Of a DNA stretch of 64,000 nucleotides, positions 22,480-34,900 are shown piece after piece. The stretch is taken from the NCBI GenBank assembly GCA_012845835.1, contig JABAKD010000004.1, positions 5,526,265 through 5,590,264 of the forward strand, in the 5' to 3' direction. The translations under genes were made by a program, and so were the position numbers. The notes under the pieces were generated by a model. The model searched no databases, was not told the DNA's origin, and saw only the letters and a list, made by a program, of their open reading frames with translations. Every line of letters starts with the position of its first letter. Within the stretch, counting starts at the first letter, position 1. The stretch comes from Undaria pinnatifida (Eukaryota; Sar; Phaeophyceae; Laminariales; Alariaceae).

Positions 22480-22700
22480 CGGAACCCGTTCAGTCACCTA
22501 AAGATGTCCGCTGACGGTACGATATCGGCCCCGTCAGGTCCTTCTTATGGATAAAATATACCATGTTCAGTGTGGGGGGGTCCTTGACTCTATCCGTCAC
22601 GGGGCAAGAGCAGCTCGTCAACGGACATTTCTTGTCGTCAGTCAGTTCAGCACTATGGGTTCATACGACGGCAAAAAAAATCGCGTTCTTACCGTCATAG
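22480..22700 (+). repeat. Dispersed repeat with TCCGTCAAGGGGCAAGAGC box
   Basis: Other copies at 24395-24560, 24700-24960 and 26335-26470: TTGACGGCT.TCCGTCAAGGG, CATTTCTTG.CGGTTCAG, CAGTTCAG.ACTATG. They fill the PEBA-PFK intergenic region. Confidence 0.7.
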
Positions 22701-22794
22701 CCCATACCGTGCGGGTCACCCAACAACAACTTCTAAACTAAGAAATGCAGGGCGCCACCGAAGCAAAGGTCGAGCGGTAGTCCCATGGCCCTGT

Positions 22795-23998
22795 TAGGCC
22801 TTGGCCCATTATGCCCGCATTTTTTTTAGCATAATCAGGCTTTTTTGGCATAAGCATAATGCTGGAGCATATAAGGAAGAAACGAGCATATCCGTATCGG
22901 GGATGGGCATATCCGCATCGGTGACGGGCATATCAGTATCCTAGAGGAGGTGTTACCGTTCGTGACAGCGAGCGTGCTCCACGACCTAGAAGTCGAGATG
23001 GATGTGTACAACACAGCAGCGTCGCAAACGAGCTCTGGATACGACTTGTGGGCTTTCTGGGGCGACAACAGGGAAAAACTTCCTGCTTGGTTCAACGTAG
23101 CCCAAGACATTGCTCTGATCCAACCCTCTTCCGCTTTCTTCATAGAGAGGGTGTTTTCTCTCCTTCGCGCTGCTCTCGACGTTCGGCAGGAGAGCTCGCA
23201 CAGCGACAAAATTGCGGCAGCAGTTCTTCTCAAGTACAACAGGGGATCGCAACTACGCTTGTAGAAGACTGCTGTTTTTTTCGAAGTGAAGGGGATGGGG
23301 GACTGTGGCGTTCTACTCTTTCCTTTTTCCATCCTGCTGATGTAGCATTGCTCCTGGGTGTGGGTGTTGCTCCGTGTTAGGGAAATTCATCTGCAGAGAC
23401 TGCAGACTGCAGATACCTAATTTGCAAACATTTGGTACTTGTTTCTGTGGCTGGGAAACGCATAGATTTCGGCGCGAGGTAGAAGTATTTCGGCTGTGCC
23501 GTGCCTTGGTCCCTTGGTTGTGCGACGTTGGGATTTGGGATAGTGCGACATTTCTTCTTTTCTTTTGCACATCTCGGGGGCATCCTCATGTTTACTCATG
23601 TTCGCGGTTTTTCGAGGCCCCCACAAAGCCGCAACGCAGCTGCGCTCTTCGCTCGAGAGTACAGAATACACATACAACATTATTTAGTGTTGTCATGCCC
23701 CCGCTGAAGGCAGAAAAAAACAGACAGCACACTTGCACGTTTGATCAAAAATTGGATCAATTAAGAGTTCAACGACATATAAAGCGATAATAGCATGCAA
23801 CACAAGCATTAGGTGCCCCTGGACGCCCAATCAAACATGAAACTAGCATGAAAACGCTCGTTTCGCGAAGCATAAATGCGGGGCATATCCACGTAAATAT
23901 GGCATAATTGACAGCATATTCGATGATTTCGAGCTTATTCTTTTCCAAAAAAACAGGCATAAAAAACGAGAAAAAAAGGCATAATGGGCCAAGGCCTA
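22795..23998. mobile_element. Second hAT-like element, internally deleted
   Basis: A perfect 21-bp inverted pair (22795-22815 and 23978-23998: TAGGCCTTGGCCCATTATGC plus C) bounds about 1.2 kb, with a CAGGGCC-like outer end on the right. GCATAA/GCATAT motifs cluster inside both ends, as in hAT subterminal regions. A clean 8-bp target duplication could not be found. It contains the transposase remnant. Confidence 0.75.
22944..23264 (+). pseudogene. hAT transposase, C-terminal dimerisation domain only
   Basis: Matches the hAT C-terminal domain: LWAFWGDNREKLPAWFNVA, then IQPSSAFFIERVFSLL and a stop at 23264. The catalytic core and zinc finger are absent, so it cannot be active. The 138-codon frame that follows (23374-23790) is not recognised. 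Confidence 0.85.
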
Positions 23999-25019
23999 GG
24001 CCCTGTACGTTCCCAACACCAACACAACTGGCATGGTTGTTGCTGTAGAGTCGCACCTAGAGCCCCGTCGTAAAATAGACCAGGTTTAGGGAGTGATACC
24101 ACAGGTTTAGTCGCTTGTGGTATTGATGTGCCGTGCATGTTATTGGTTCAGATGATGGCCTTTTTTTACGCACACTTGATAAATTTGGCTCAAGAAACCG
24201 TTCTCAAGTTCTTCAAAGAGCATAAGAAACGGCGGCATAAGAAACATGTACCATCAGGCAGCAGCACTCGGGGCAGAAATAAAAGAATGCGCTCAAGACA
24301 CTGCGGGTCGAGGAAAAAAGCAGGGTATTGAAGCTGGGACCAATATAAGCGTTTATTAATTGAGAGCCCGTGGTGTAATGTTTCAGAATGATATTGGCCC
24401 GTCAAGTCCTCCTTAGATACTCAATACCACCACATATTGCGGAGGAAGTTCCTTGACGGCTCTGTCCGTCAAGGGGCAAGAGCAATCCGGCAACGAACAT
24501 TTCTTGCCGGTTCAGCACGCCAGTTCAGTACTATGAAAATCATGTTCGTACCGTCACAGCTCATATTGGGTCACAAGTATGACCCGTCAAGTCCTCATTA
24601 TAGACTTAACCCCTTTAGAGCCCCGAAATCCTTGCCTATACTAACTACAGGTAAAGTTGTTCCCAGAAAGGGTTTCTAGTTGTGAAGGCGTTAATATACC
24701 ATACATAGTGAGAGGGGATTCTTGACGGCTGTCCGTCAAGGGCAAAGAGCCGACCGTCAACACACATTTCTTGTCGGCTCAGTAAGTCAGTTCAGTACTA
24801 TCGGCTCATGCGATGGTAAGAACATGTTGACGGCTACGTATCCGTCAAGGGAAAAGAGCCCTCCGATAACGGGTAGTTCTTGTCAGTTCAACACGTCGGT
24901 TCAATATATGGGCTGCAAAGGCAAGAACATCACGTTCTTACCGCCATTGCTTTGGTTCAAAACTATATGGGCCTGCCATCTCCTCCTTGTATATCGGCGG
25001 CCCCGCCCAGCATACAACT

Positions 25020-25290
25020 AGTTGCGCAAAAAGGATGTGACAAAGAGAAGGGTAAGGTAGTGGACCGTACCAAGAGCTTGAGGGGCTCCATGTATTTGAA
25101 ACATACGCCATTGAAACATGTGGGTTTTGTCGGGAGTGGTTCCGCGCACAGGCATATGTGAAGGTAGGTGTCGGTGCACTGCATAGAGGAATACGGAGGT
25201 TGTATATCTTGGGGAGAATGGTGGTGTTGTGGATTGTGAGAAATAGACGGGAAGGAAAAGGAAAGAAAACCGCGGCTGAAAAAAATAAAT
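25020..25290 (+). repeat. Direct repeat pair, copy 1
   Basis: Matches 28712-29020: AGTTGCGCAAAAAGGA, ATGTATTTGAAACATACGC, GTGGGTTTTGTCGGGA and GTGCACTGCATAGAGGAA. About 80 percent identical by eye. Confidence 0.75.
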
Positions 25291-26591
25291 AAACCGTGGA
25301 CTTATTGCGTTGGGAGGGTATCCTACGATTGCGCAGGCAGGCGGGAAGAGACGAAAACAAAGTTTGGCGATAACCGTTTGGTGATTACGAATTCACCGAG
25401 GCCAATACTATAGTAAATAGTGTGGGAGATGTTCAAAAGCCGGCTGATCAGAATCGGGCCGATCCAACGAGCATTCCCACAACGTTCCACACTTCGATTG
25501 GGTTCGCTTCCAACGGCTATTCAGATTATCAAAAAATGATCGGGTTTGAAAAATTGCTTGCGAGAACCCAAGTAATAAAATTTCGGTTTTGAAGCGGAAA
25601 TAAATCTCAAGGAATTTAAAACTACGATAAAAAAACCGACGGCTTCACCGCGAGACGCGGGTTGACAAAAAAATTACATGTACCAACGTAGCTGCTGCCC
25701 AACGACGCCCTGCTGCTGCTGCTTCTGCATATGTGCTCTGTGATCTACAGCAATCATGCGAAGGCTGCCCAACGACGCCACCGGCGGGGCAATCGCGGGT
25801 TGTCCCGCTTCTGCTGCTGCAAGCATACATCACGCAGATTTATGCTGGTTTCTTGCTCACACGATGTTTTCATTCGCCCGGGGCAATTGCGGGTTGTCCT
25901 GGCCAACAACATTGCTGTTGGGTTCGAAACCCAAAAACCCAAACCCATTAAAAAAGAAAATCGGAGATCTGGGTCCATTTGGGCCATTTTGGGTCCTGTT
26001 TTTTCTTCCAAATTGATTTTTTTGGGGATCGGGGGAATAGAAATAGCCAAACCCAACCCAAATTGGAGCAACACAAACACCGTACACCCTCTGATTTTGG
26101 GCACCTGTAACTCTGCTTGCACGCCGAATCTCGTGCCGGGAAAATGTGAGCGCAGATGGAAAAAAAATATATATATGAACTGCGTCGTCAAGCTTTCCAA
26201 CGTGTAAAATGTCCAAAGGCCACGCGGAGCTGACGGGAGTTCCGAACTGTACTGTTTTGAGAGTAAGGCGAATTGTCCCGCTTGCACGGGAGCATTCACA
26301 CGTCATTAGCTAGGCATATTTACATTCAATATTTAACATGGGGAGTTCGTTGACGGCTCTATCCGTCAAGGGTCACCAACAGCCCGTCGGGGTACATTTT
26401 TTGTCGGTTCAGCAAATCAGTTCAGCACCGTCATACAGTAGCCCATGTAGGTTCAGAACGATGGCATAGCGTAACAACCGAACCAAATATAGAAGCCGAC
26501 ATCATTCATGTGTGTGCTCTCCACATTATACTGATATTTCCACTCCCTTACATCCAGCACAACAAGTGCCCATGCTGATGCCTCATAGAGA

Positions 26592-26880
26592 GTCGGCCCG
26601 GTGGCGTATCAGGTTATCCTCGCGCCTGGCATAAGTAAGCTTCGTGGGTTGGAGTCCTCCCGAGTGCATACTCGTGTCAATTCGTGTTAATAGGGACTTT
26701 TTCTTGTGCACAAATTGACTTGTGGAAAGCGCGAGAGCGTGAGTTAGCAACCATCGATGAAAAACAGACGAGCAGTGGGATTGCTGAGCCCTATGCGCGA
26801 TAAAAAATGAAGGCAAGAACCTGTGAGGAGAAGCAACGACCTTTGTGACCAAGGCTTGTCCAAAAGCTAGAAACTATAAG
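26592..26880 (+). mobile_element. tRNA-derived SINE, near full length
   Basis: The head has pol III box A (TGGCGTATCAGG) and, about 45 bp on, box B (GGGTTGGAGTCC at 26646). The shared body contains ATCGATGAAAAA, GACGAGCAGTGGGATTGCTG and CCTATGCGCGATAA and ends near AAGCTAGAAA. Confidence 0.75.
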
Positions 26881-27777
26881 TGAGTGTCAAAAGAGAGAGA
26901 GACGAGCTCTCACAAGCTACACGTGAACGGAGCGATTGATGTTATCACTGTAAATATTAAAGCAACACAACAGACATCAAACGTCGACGTAGAGTCTACT
27001 GAACTTTAAATACAACAAAACTATGGAGGATGTTCCGCCGCTCGCTCCCACTTACAATTTGTCCGTGCATTTGTGTAAATACGCGGTATATGATGTGATT
27101 TTTTGTAGTCGACAGAACGAAAAACGCGAACCCGAGATTGATTCCAAGATCCACATATAGGACATTATCACGATAAATCTTAAATATGTTGTTATGATAT
27201 GTCGCGCAGGATCTGTGTGACACAGCCCCGAAGCAGGAAACATGTGCTATTACAGTAGTAAAGTAGATTATTCAGATGATCAGGCTCACGTCCAGCAACA
27301 CGATCTACATACAGGCCATGCAGACCATATATAGACCAGGAATCTGTCCGTCCTGAAAGACACAGATCATATACATCATCTACGGGGATCTGATCTGTCC
27401 AACGTGTGCAAGTATCGACGCGGATGACTGGGTCAACCGAGGGCTCGCCGAGGGGGGAGCCACAACGCGTTGAACGCAGCAAACCCAGCTCCATCATCAC
27501 GTAAAAATAAGAGACATACGAAAAAACAGACCAAGCAATCCAGCACTGAAGCCATACCAAATCCAATCGGGTCGTGCTTCGACAGCGTTTTGCTCGTAAT
27601 TGTTTTTGGTGGGAAATTGCGAAACTACTCTCTGGCTTCACTATGCCGCGCCGACCGGGTCGGCGCCGGGGTAAAACTCTTGGACGCGTGTGCTACCGTT
27701 CCTCGTTCGCGAGCGGTTCGCGAGCGGTTCGCAGACCCGTACATGGTTCTCGGGACAAAAAAACGGTTCTTAGAAGG

Positions 27778-28000
27778 TTGGTAACAGTCTCTATATGCAA
27801 ACGCCTCCATACGTATTGGAAACCTCCCCTGCACATATACTTATTATCACAAAGGGATGATGACAATCCATCGCCTACAGCGAGAGACGTTTCCTTAAAG
27901 GTTTGGGAACAGTCTCTAGATACAAACGCCTCTATATGTATTGGAAACCTTTCCTGTATGTGTATTCTCACAAGGGGATGGTAAGAATCCATGCCCTGCC
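27778..28000 (+). repeat. Tandem duplication of about 120 bp
   Basis: AACAGTCTCTA.AT.CAAACG followed by TATTGGAAACCT..CCTG occurs at about 27783 and 27908. Confidence 0.8.
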
Positions 28001-28711
28001 GCAAGCTGTTACGGTTCGAGCGATTCTCGGGCAGCCAGCCACGGTTACCCCTACAGTAGTTGCATTCGGAACCCAGTTTGGGTGTTATCTGCTTAGTTGC
28101 TGTGTTTTTCTATTTATGTATCATTAGGTTCGTTTTTGTATTGGGTACAGGGTGATGATGGCGGTATGGGCAACGCTGTCTTCGAACAGTAAGCAGGTGG
28201 TAGACCATATGCGGCAATGCTCCTACTCCAGCGGTAGGTGCATCCGGAACCCAGTGCGGTTGCTACTGCTGTACCCCGGACGCTGGTTGGGTGGTGTCAT
28301 GTGCTTTGTTGCTGGCTGGCTGTTGTGCTCGGCTTTTTGTTTTGCCGTGCCGCGTTGTTTCACTCATATTTTTGCTTCCCTGGGTAGCTCTCCTTGCATA
28401 TTTTGTCTTTTTTCATTTCCATGTTTCCTTTTCCGTCTTTCCTACCTTTTTGTTGCTTCCTTTCTTCGTTGCAAGTAGTCTGGGGCACTGGCTTGCTTAT
28501 GTTCCGTCTTCCTATTCATTGCGTTTGGCACTGCACGGCCTGATGACCTTTCTGTAGATGCGATGTGTATATCGCGGTCTTGCATTCATAGTTTGTGACC
28601 ACAGAGCTCGTCTCTCTTGGACAAAGCAGCGGCACGGGCTCTGGTTGTGCTCGACTTAGGTGGGTGGAAATATTAGTTTACAAGGACCGGCGGCCCCGTC
28701 CTCCATAGTAG

Positions 28712-29020
28712 TTGCGCAAAAAGGACGTGGCTAAGAATATGGGTGGGGTAATGGACGGTACCAAGAGGTTGAGGTGCTACATGTATTTGAAACATACGCT
28801 ATAAAAATTGTGGGTTTTGTCGGGACTGGTTTTGCGCGCAGGCATATGTGAAGGCACTTGTAGGTGTTGGTGCACTGCATAGAGGAAATGGAAAGACGAA
28901 ACAAAACGCGCATAAGGAGGTTGTGTATAGTAGAGAGAACTGTGGTGTTGTGGATAGGCGAGAAATAGACGGGAAGAAAAAGGAAAGCAAACCGCAAGTG
29001 AAAAAAATGAATAAACCGTG
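28712..29020 (+). repeat. Direct repeat pair, copy 2
   Basis: Partner of 25020-25290, with a small insertion after the GTGCACTGCATAGAGGAA box. Confidence 0.75.
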
Positions 29021-29249
29021 CATGAAATGTAATACCTGGTATATGTAAGGAAAGCTCAATTGGCAAAGGTAGTAGCCAGACCTTAGCTGAATCCGGAGAA
29101 GGATTCGGACGGCATGACATGATCCGCGAGCGCTGAGGGATGGAACACGAATTCCGTTTGTTTAATAAGTGGAAAAATCGTACCGCAACTGCAGAAAAAA
29201 AACACAACATCAAAATCAGAGCAGTCAGTCCAAGTCTCTGACACTAAAG

Positions 29250-30320
29250 TACGCGAAAAATGCAAAACCCACGCCGGAAATCAGACCATCCGTCTATTAT
29301 AGCAGCAGCAGCGGCGGGGGCAGAGGCGGCCGTCGTGTATACAGCAGCAGCCGTGTGGCAAGGGGGAGAGGGCACAACTGGCTCGGCGAGCTCATGACTA
29401 CAGAGCCGATTTTTTATTTCTAGAAACGTACTCACAGGAGACACCAACAGCGGCAACAGCAGCACGGCAGCTACACCACACAAAAAAACATAATTCTATA
29501 AAAAAAGTGTAAAAACGTCAGCTGTGAGTACGGCCGATTGAATGGTTGAGACTCAACTTTGCAAGCTGCGTGGTACATGGTAATAGAAAAAACACAAAAA
29601 AAGGCGGAAAATATTATGTTAAAAAACTGCGCAGATCCACAGAGACATCTGGCTATCTACGCAGCTATGGCATGCACAGAAACCTACAGGACTCAGTATG
29701 GGAAACATGAGAGTTGTGAAAAATCCACGCACGGCATAGATCAGCTCAACAAACACAGCACACTTTAGGAACATGCACAGAAGATAGTGAAAGCAGCACC
29801 ACCAGCAGCAACATACAGCAGCAGTAGCGGCAACGGCGGCGGGCGCAGAGGCGGGCGATAGATAGCCCAGCAAGGAATTGCGGCACAGCAGCAGCAGCAG
29901 TGCCTACAGCAGCGGCCATCCGGCAGGAGGAGGGGCACACACAGCACTGGCACTGGCTAGGGGAGGTCATGACCACAGAAAGCCGGTTTTTGATTATTAA
30001 AAAAATTGAAAAACGTCAGCTGTGAGTACGACCGATTGATTTGTAGAAACAAACGCAGTAGTCATCATCACCATCATCATCATCAGCAGCGACACTACCA
30101 CAGCAGTACAACAGCAGTGGAGCAGTACGTACCGACCAGTCCACAACGGCAGCACAGCTGTACGGTAGGAGCTGGGTGGGATTTGCACTTACCACAATTC
30201 GGGGAGGGGGAAGGGGGGGGGGGAGGGGGGGGGGGGGAGGGGAAAGGGGACGTCATGCCCAAGAGACTGAAATCTGGGTTTGGCTATCATCGTCTTGAAA
30301 GTTGTGGGCCTTCCAATGGC
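29250..30320 (+). other. Gene-free stretch with CAG/CATCAT and G-run repeats
   Basis: AGCAGCAGC tracts (29300-29350, 29790-29830, 29888-29910), a CATCATCATC tract (30062-30083) and a G-run (30195-30245). No exon was recognised here. Confidence 0.6.
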
Positions 30321-30324
30321 CGTC

Positions 30325-30925
30325 ACAAGATAGCGTAAGACTGCCCTAACTTCTTCGCCATGTTGCGTTCTCTCCCCAGTGCCATTTGATGGTGCACTTG
30401 ATACCCTCTATGAGCCCAATGCCGTCTTTAGTCAGTTCCTAGGGTCTGCCAGTATGACATTTTTTTCTCTTTTCCTTTCCTTGCTTCTTCTTGTCTTGCC
30501 TTTTCTTGCTTTCCTTGTCTTCTCTTTTCTTTCCTTTCCTTCTTCGTTTTCTTTTTTCGCTTTCTTCTTTTTCCTTTCCTTTCCTTTCTCTTCTTATTTG
30601 TTCTTTGTTTCTTTTTTCCAATTGACTTACGTCTGTCGAGCGTATGAGTAGTGATAGATACTACGTGTAATATATACGTGGTAGTCTTTCTTGGGTGGCA
30701 AGCGGTATAGTCGGTTTTTCCAGGCGCAGGTAATGAGACGTATGCACCGGTATGGACCTGGCACAACGTAGACTGACTCCCGATTTCACTTTTATATGTA
30801 TGTTTCTGGTGGAGGCATGAATTGCGTCAGCTGTGATATATGCGTGTACCACCTTGGGTTGTTTGTGTTTTCCCCTAGGGTATTCCTCAGCTCCAGAGTG
30901 ACTGGAGCCTGTCCTGTGACCACGG
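30325..30925 (+). repeat. Inverted repeat pair, left member
   Basis: CCCAATGCCGTCTTTAGTCA, a pyrimidine tract of TTTCC units, GGTATGGACCTGGCAC and GGTGGAGGCATG return inverted at 39345-39810; part also occurs at 19925-20100. A short exon-like piece, PFDGALDTLYEPNAVFSQFL, starts at an AG but is broken in the partner. Confidence 0.8.
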
Positions 30926-30949
30926 ACTTGATTATGCGAGTTAATGTGA

Positions 30950-30950
30950 G

Positions 30951-30999
<49 letters not shown>

Positions 31000-31000
31000 T
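30950..31000 (+). repeat. (AAC)n microsatellite
   Basis: About 16 AAC units. Related (TTG)n tracts are at 14150-14176 and 55250-55325. Confidence 0.95.
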
Positions 31001-31339
31001 ATTACGGGGGAGAGCGCGAGCCGTCCCCGGGAGAGGCTTTCCATGCCCCCGCTCACGGAGTTGGGACTCGTCGGCCGTTGTGTCGCCGGGGACACCGAGG
31101 GCTGATGTGTGGGGCGGGCGTGGCAGGGACGTGCGGTCGCTAGGGGCCGGGCGGCGAGCGGTAGAGCGGAGAGTTGTACATGTACTGCTGTGTGGAGTAG
31201 GGCGAGTTGTCCCGCTTGCACGTGAGCGTTCACACGCAATATTAGTTAGGCGGTACCAGGTATATTTGAAGAACACACACCGGAGCATGTTTCCTCGTTA
31301 AGATACGACGACTGCTGGGTTACTGCCGTGATACCCTCG

Positions 31340-31475
31340 CGCAAAGATGACAACAGCAGCATGTATACCACCACCACCATTACCATCACTACCACCACCA
31401 GCAGTAACATCATCAGTAGCAGCACGTAGCAGTAGAAGCAGCGGTAGCAGCAGCGGTAGTAGCAGCATCAACAGC
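31340..31475 (+). repeat. ACC/AGC trinucleotide region
   Basis: CACCACCACCATTACCATC then AGCAGCAGCGGTAGCAGC. Its peptides are repeat artefacts. It lies 400 bp ahead of the proposed exon 1. Confidence 0.8.
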
Positions 31476-31870
31476 AGCAAAACAACTTACCCCACGCGGT
31501 ATACGATACAAATGGGGAGAGAATCCTCGCGCAGAGGCTTGCATGTGACCTTTGTGCACAACAGTCATCTCAAGATTGGCGTACCTGCACTACCACGGCA
31601 GCGAAAAACACCGCCAAGATCATAGACAGACCGGGTTTACGACTAAGGCACCTCCTGGTAGCCATGGTGTCTTGTCGCACCGTAGCAGTTGGGGTTCAGC
31701 AGCTCAGTTCAGTGGGTTGGCTTTCAGATCGATCTCAGAGCTATCGTTGCTGTCAGCCTCCCCTGTACGGAATAAATATGTTTTTCTCTACAACTCCTTT
31801 GTGAAGGTGACACTCCGATCGTCACAACTCTTCGTGCAAGCAGCGAGCAATACAGTCGGGAGATATCGCC

Positions 31871-31919
31871 ATGGTTTCGATGGCACTCTTGGCTGCCACA
31901 GTTACTGCTGCTGCCTTCG
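31871..31919 (+). CDS. Exon 1: start codon and signal-peptide core
   Basis: ATG in strong context (GCCATGG), encoding MVSMALLAATVTAAAF, then donor GTAAGC in phase 1. It looks like a signal-peptide h-region. Assignment to this gene rests on phase and order only. No TATA box was seen upstream. Confidence 0.5.
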
Positions 31920-34900
31920 GTAAGCACCGTGGTTGCCTTGCCGTACTCGCAATGCCAGGATTGTTCTAACCTTTATGGCTCACGTACTACTGTTGTCAAT
32001 TTGATTCAAAAGTTGTACCTCTGGTACGTTCGTATCATACATGCAATGGACTTGGCCGCCCTCCTATGACCGCAACAGCGGGTTGCTTGCATCGCGAGCA
32101 GTTTCGGAGGGTGCCTCGGGCAGTCATCCACCTATCACAAGGCGTGCTCCCTCTAATTGGGACCCCTATTGGCGTTGCAACCCTTTCCAAAACAATTCGT
32201 CGGATTCCAGAATGAGCCTCGTAGTTTTTTTATACCAGGTACAATGTGAAAGAAATGAATCTGCGATCGAGTACTGCTGTCAATTCTGTGATCACGGTGA
32301 ACATGCGATTTTTCGGCACTACCTGCTGCGGAGGTCAGCACGATGCATACATCACGTGCAAACTACAGCAGCAGCAGCTGCACAGCTGTGTGCACCAACT
32401 GCTGTTTTGCAGGCAGCAGTCCAGGGGTTTCATGCGTTGTCGGGCGTTTGCCGGCCGGAATTCACCTCTTCCTGCTGCTCCGTCGGCGCTGGGTTGCTCT
32501 GATCTTCTCCCTGCCCTGCCATCTCCGTGCCTGGCGCGGGCGGTCGCGTGTCTCTGGCCTTTTCTCCGTACAAGAAATTCGTCGAACTCACGGCTGACGT
32601 CCTTGAAATATTTTTATAAAAGATCAACATGATCAGATCCATGAAACTACAAATGAATGTGGGTCGGTTCTTCACGTTAAAGTGCTGTTGTTTCCACCTG
32701 TCCAGTCACCAAGCAGCCCCAGTATCCCAGCTACAGAAGTCTCCGTGCCGCCGATGCTCATCCTAGAGAGCTTGTTGTGGTCACAATCTACGAGAGAGAT
32801 ATACCGGTACAGCAGTACATCGCAAACACAGCAACAGCAGCAGTGAGGGGATTGGGCCATGCAAGGCCGAAGGCACTTATTAATAATACAACATCGGACC
32901 ATGAAAAATTCTGATACACAAGCCAGCACTCCAGACAACATCAGCGGAGGAAGACATGCAAGGAGAAGGGAAATCAGAAAGGAAAAAAAGGGGACACATT
33001 TGAGAAAAAACGCGCATATCGTATATTATAAAAATATTAATACACTATTATTAATAGTCTAATACTCCGGAGTACTATGATATTGAACCTTGCAAGCCAC
33101 CACCGGTACCGCCGCATTTACCTTTGTTTTCTGGTACAGCAGTATACGACGTATACGGTCAAAATGGCCATAAACAATGACGAACCATGATAATATACTT
33201 CCTAATTAAAAGTGAGCGGACGGTGTGGAACGCAGCTTGCAAAAATGAGTATCGACCCTAATTTGTCGAACTCACAGCAGCTGACTTTGTTGAAATAATT
33301 TTATACAGGCAGTATCTTCCGTAATTTTTTTTTTGTGCAACTACTACTACTACTGTATATTAGCGAAACACAAGATCTACCACGCAGCTTGCAAAGTTGA
33401 GTTTCAACCATTTAATAGGTCGTACTCACAGCTGACGTTTTCTTATTTTTATAAAATATTAGTGTATAGTATCAGTGCACAGAATGATTATTACCAGGCA
33501 CGGAAAACCGCCCGGCCGATTCCGACAACAACCAGGGGAGTCACCGACCCACATCTGGTCGCCCCGGCGGCGCACCAGGTGACCCCCGAGCCTGGTATAG
33601 GTCAGTTTCGTGAGTTCGAGCCCCCCCGAGTGCATACTCGTATAAATTCGTGGAGACTTTTTCTTGCGCAAAAATTGACTTGCGGAAAACGCGAGAGCGT
33701 GAGTTAGCAACACTCGATGAAAAATCGACGAGCAGTGGGATTGCTGAACCTTATGCGCGATAACAATTGAAGGCAAGAACTGGGGGGAAGAAGGGACGAA
33801 ACCTGTGACCACGGCTTGGTCCAGAAGCTGGAAAGTAGATGTGCGCGAAGAAAAAAGAAAAACTTTTATGAGAACCAAACATAAAACACGCGCGAATGAC
33901 CTTCCGTAAACTCTGTGCAACTACTACACTGCTGTATATTAGTCAAAATACCTGATAGATGTATCACGCAGCTTGCAAAGTTGAGTTTCAACCATTCAAT
34001 CGTTCGTACTCACAGCTGACGTTTTTCAATTTTATAACGAAAATATTATCTATTAATAGGGGGTTCATCCACCGGACTAAAATGTGGTTATCATATATGC
34101 GTCCTTCACGAGATAGCATCCGGAGGGCAGATTGTCTTGTGGAACACAACTCGCGCGACCGACATAGCAACGTGCCTGCGTATACCAACGCAAGGTTGCA
34201 GGTTCAATTTGCAAAGCTGAGCGTCAGCCAACTTGTTCGCACTCACTCGCGGGTGACGTATTTTTGTGTGTGTTTCGTGTTAAAGGAAAACACCCCCCCC
34301 CCCCCGCCTCGAATTAAAATAACAAGCTTCTTGCCTGCAGGTGTCTCCGACATTCTAAAGCCCGGTGTTTTCCGACTTTTCCCGACGTCCTGTATGTCCT
34401 ATATGATACCGGGGGTGCCCGTAGCTCGCAGAAAAAAGATGAGCCGCCGACGTACTGCCTCTGTATCATCGAGACGCCAACTACTCTGCTGTACGTACAA
34501 GTATAATATTGGTGTGATTTAATGCAGACGTTTGGGCTGTTTTTTTTTCAGCCGCTGGCCGCTCGCCCCAACTAGGAATACTATTAACAGCGCCACCAGC
34601 GTCCAGGGAATACCAGACAGACAACAGATGCTGGTAAATTGTTTAGTAAGTTCCAGCCTTCTGGTCCTGTGGGGCACGAGGCGTTTAATTGCACGTACGT
34701 GCAAGGTTTTTATAATTGCACGCACACTCAGTACAGCCCCTGCCGACGTCGAGAGCAGACCTCGAGCCCCCCAAAGGGTTGGGTTAGGGTTGGGGTTAGG
34801 GTTGGGGTTAGGGTTAGGGTCGGGTCTGGGGTCGAGTTGGTCTGGGCGGCGCAACCGTCGTTTTGTGCGGACCTGCACATAGGGAGCCGCCATACATGAA

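Noticed and set aside
23374-23790. 138-codon plus-strand frame inside the second hAT element
   Set aside because: No motif of a transposase or other family; both strands are open here.
26592-26665. Functional tRNA gene
   Set aside because: A and B boxes are present but no cloverleaf or anticodon arm could be formed, and the head is fused to a repeated body; SINE instead.
32041-32502. 153-codon plus-strand frame
   Set aside because: No recognisable family, mixed with CAG tracts, no convincing splice sites.
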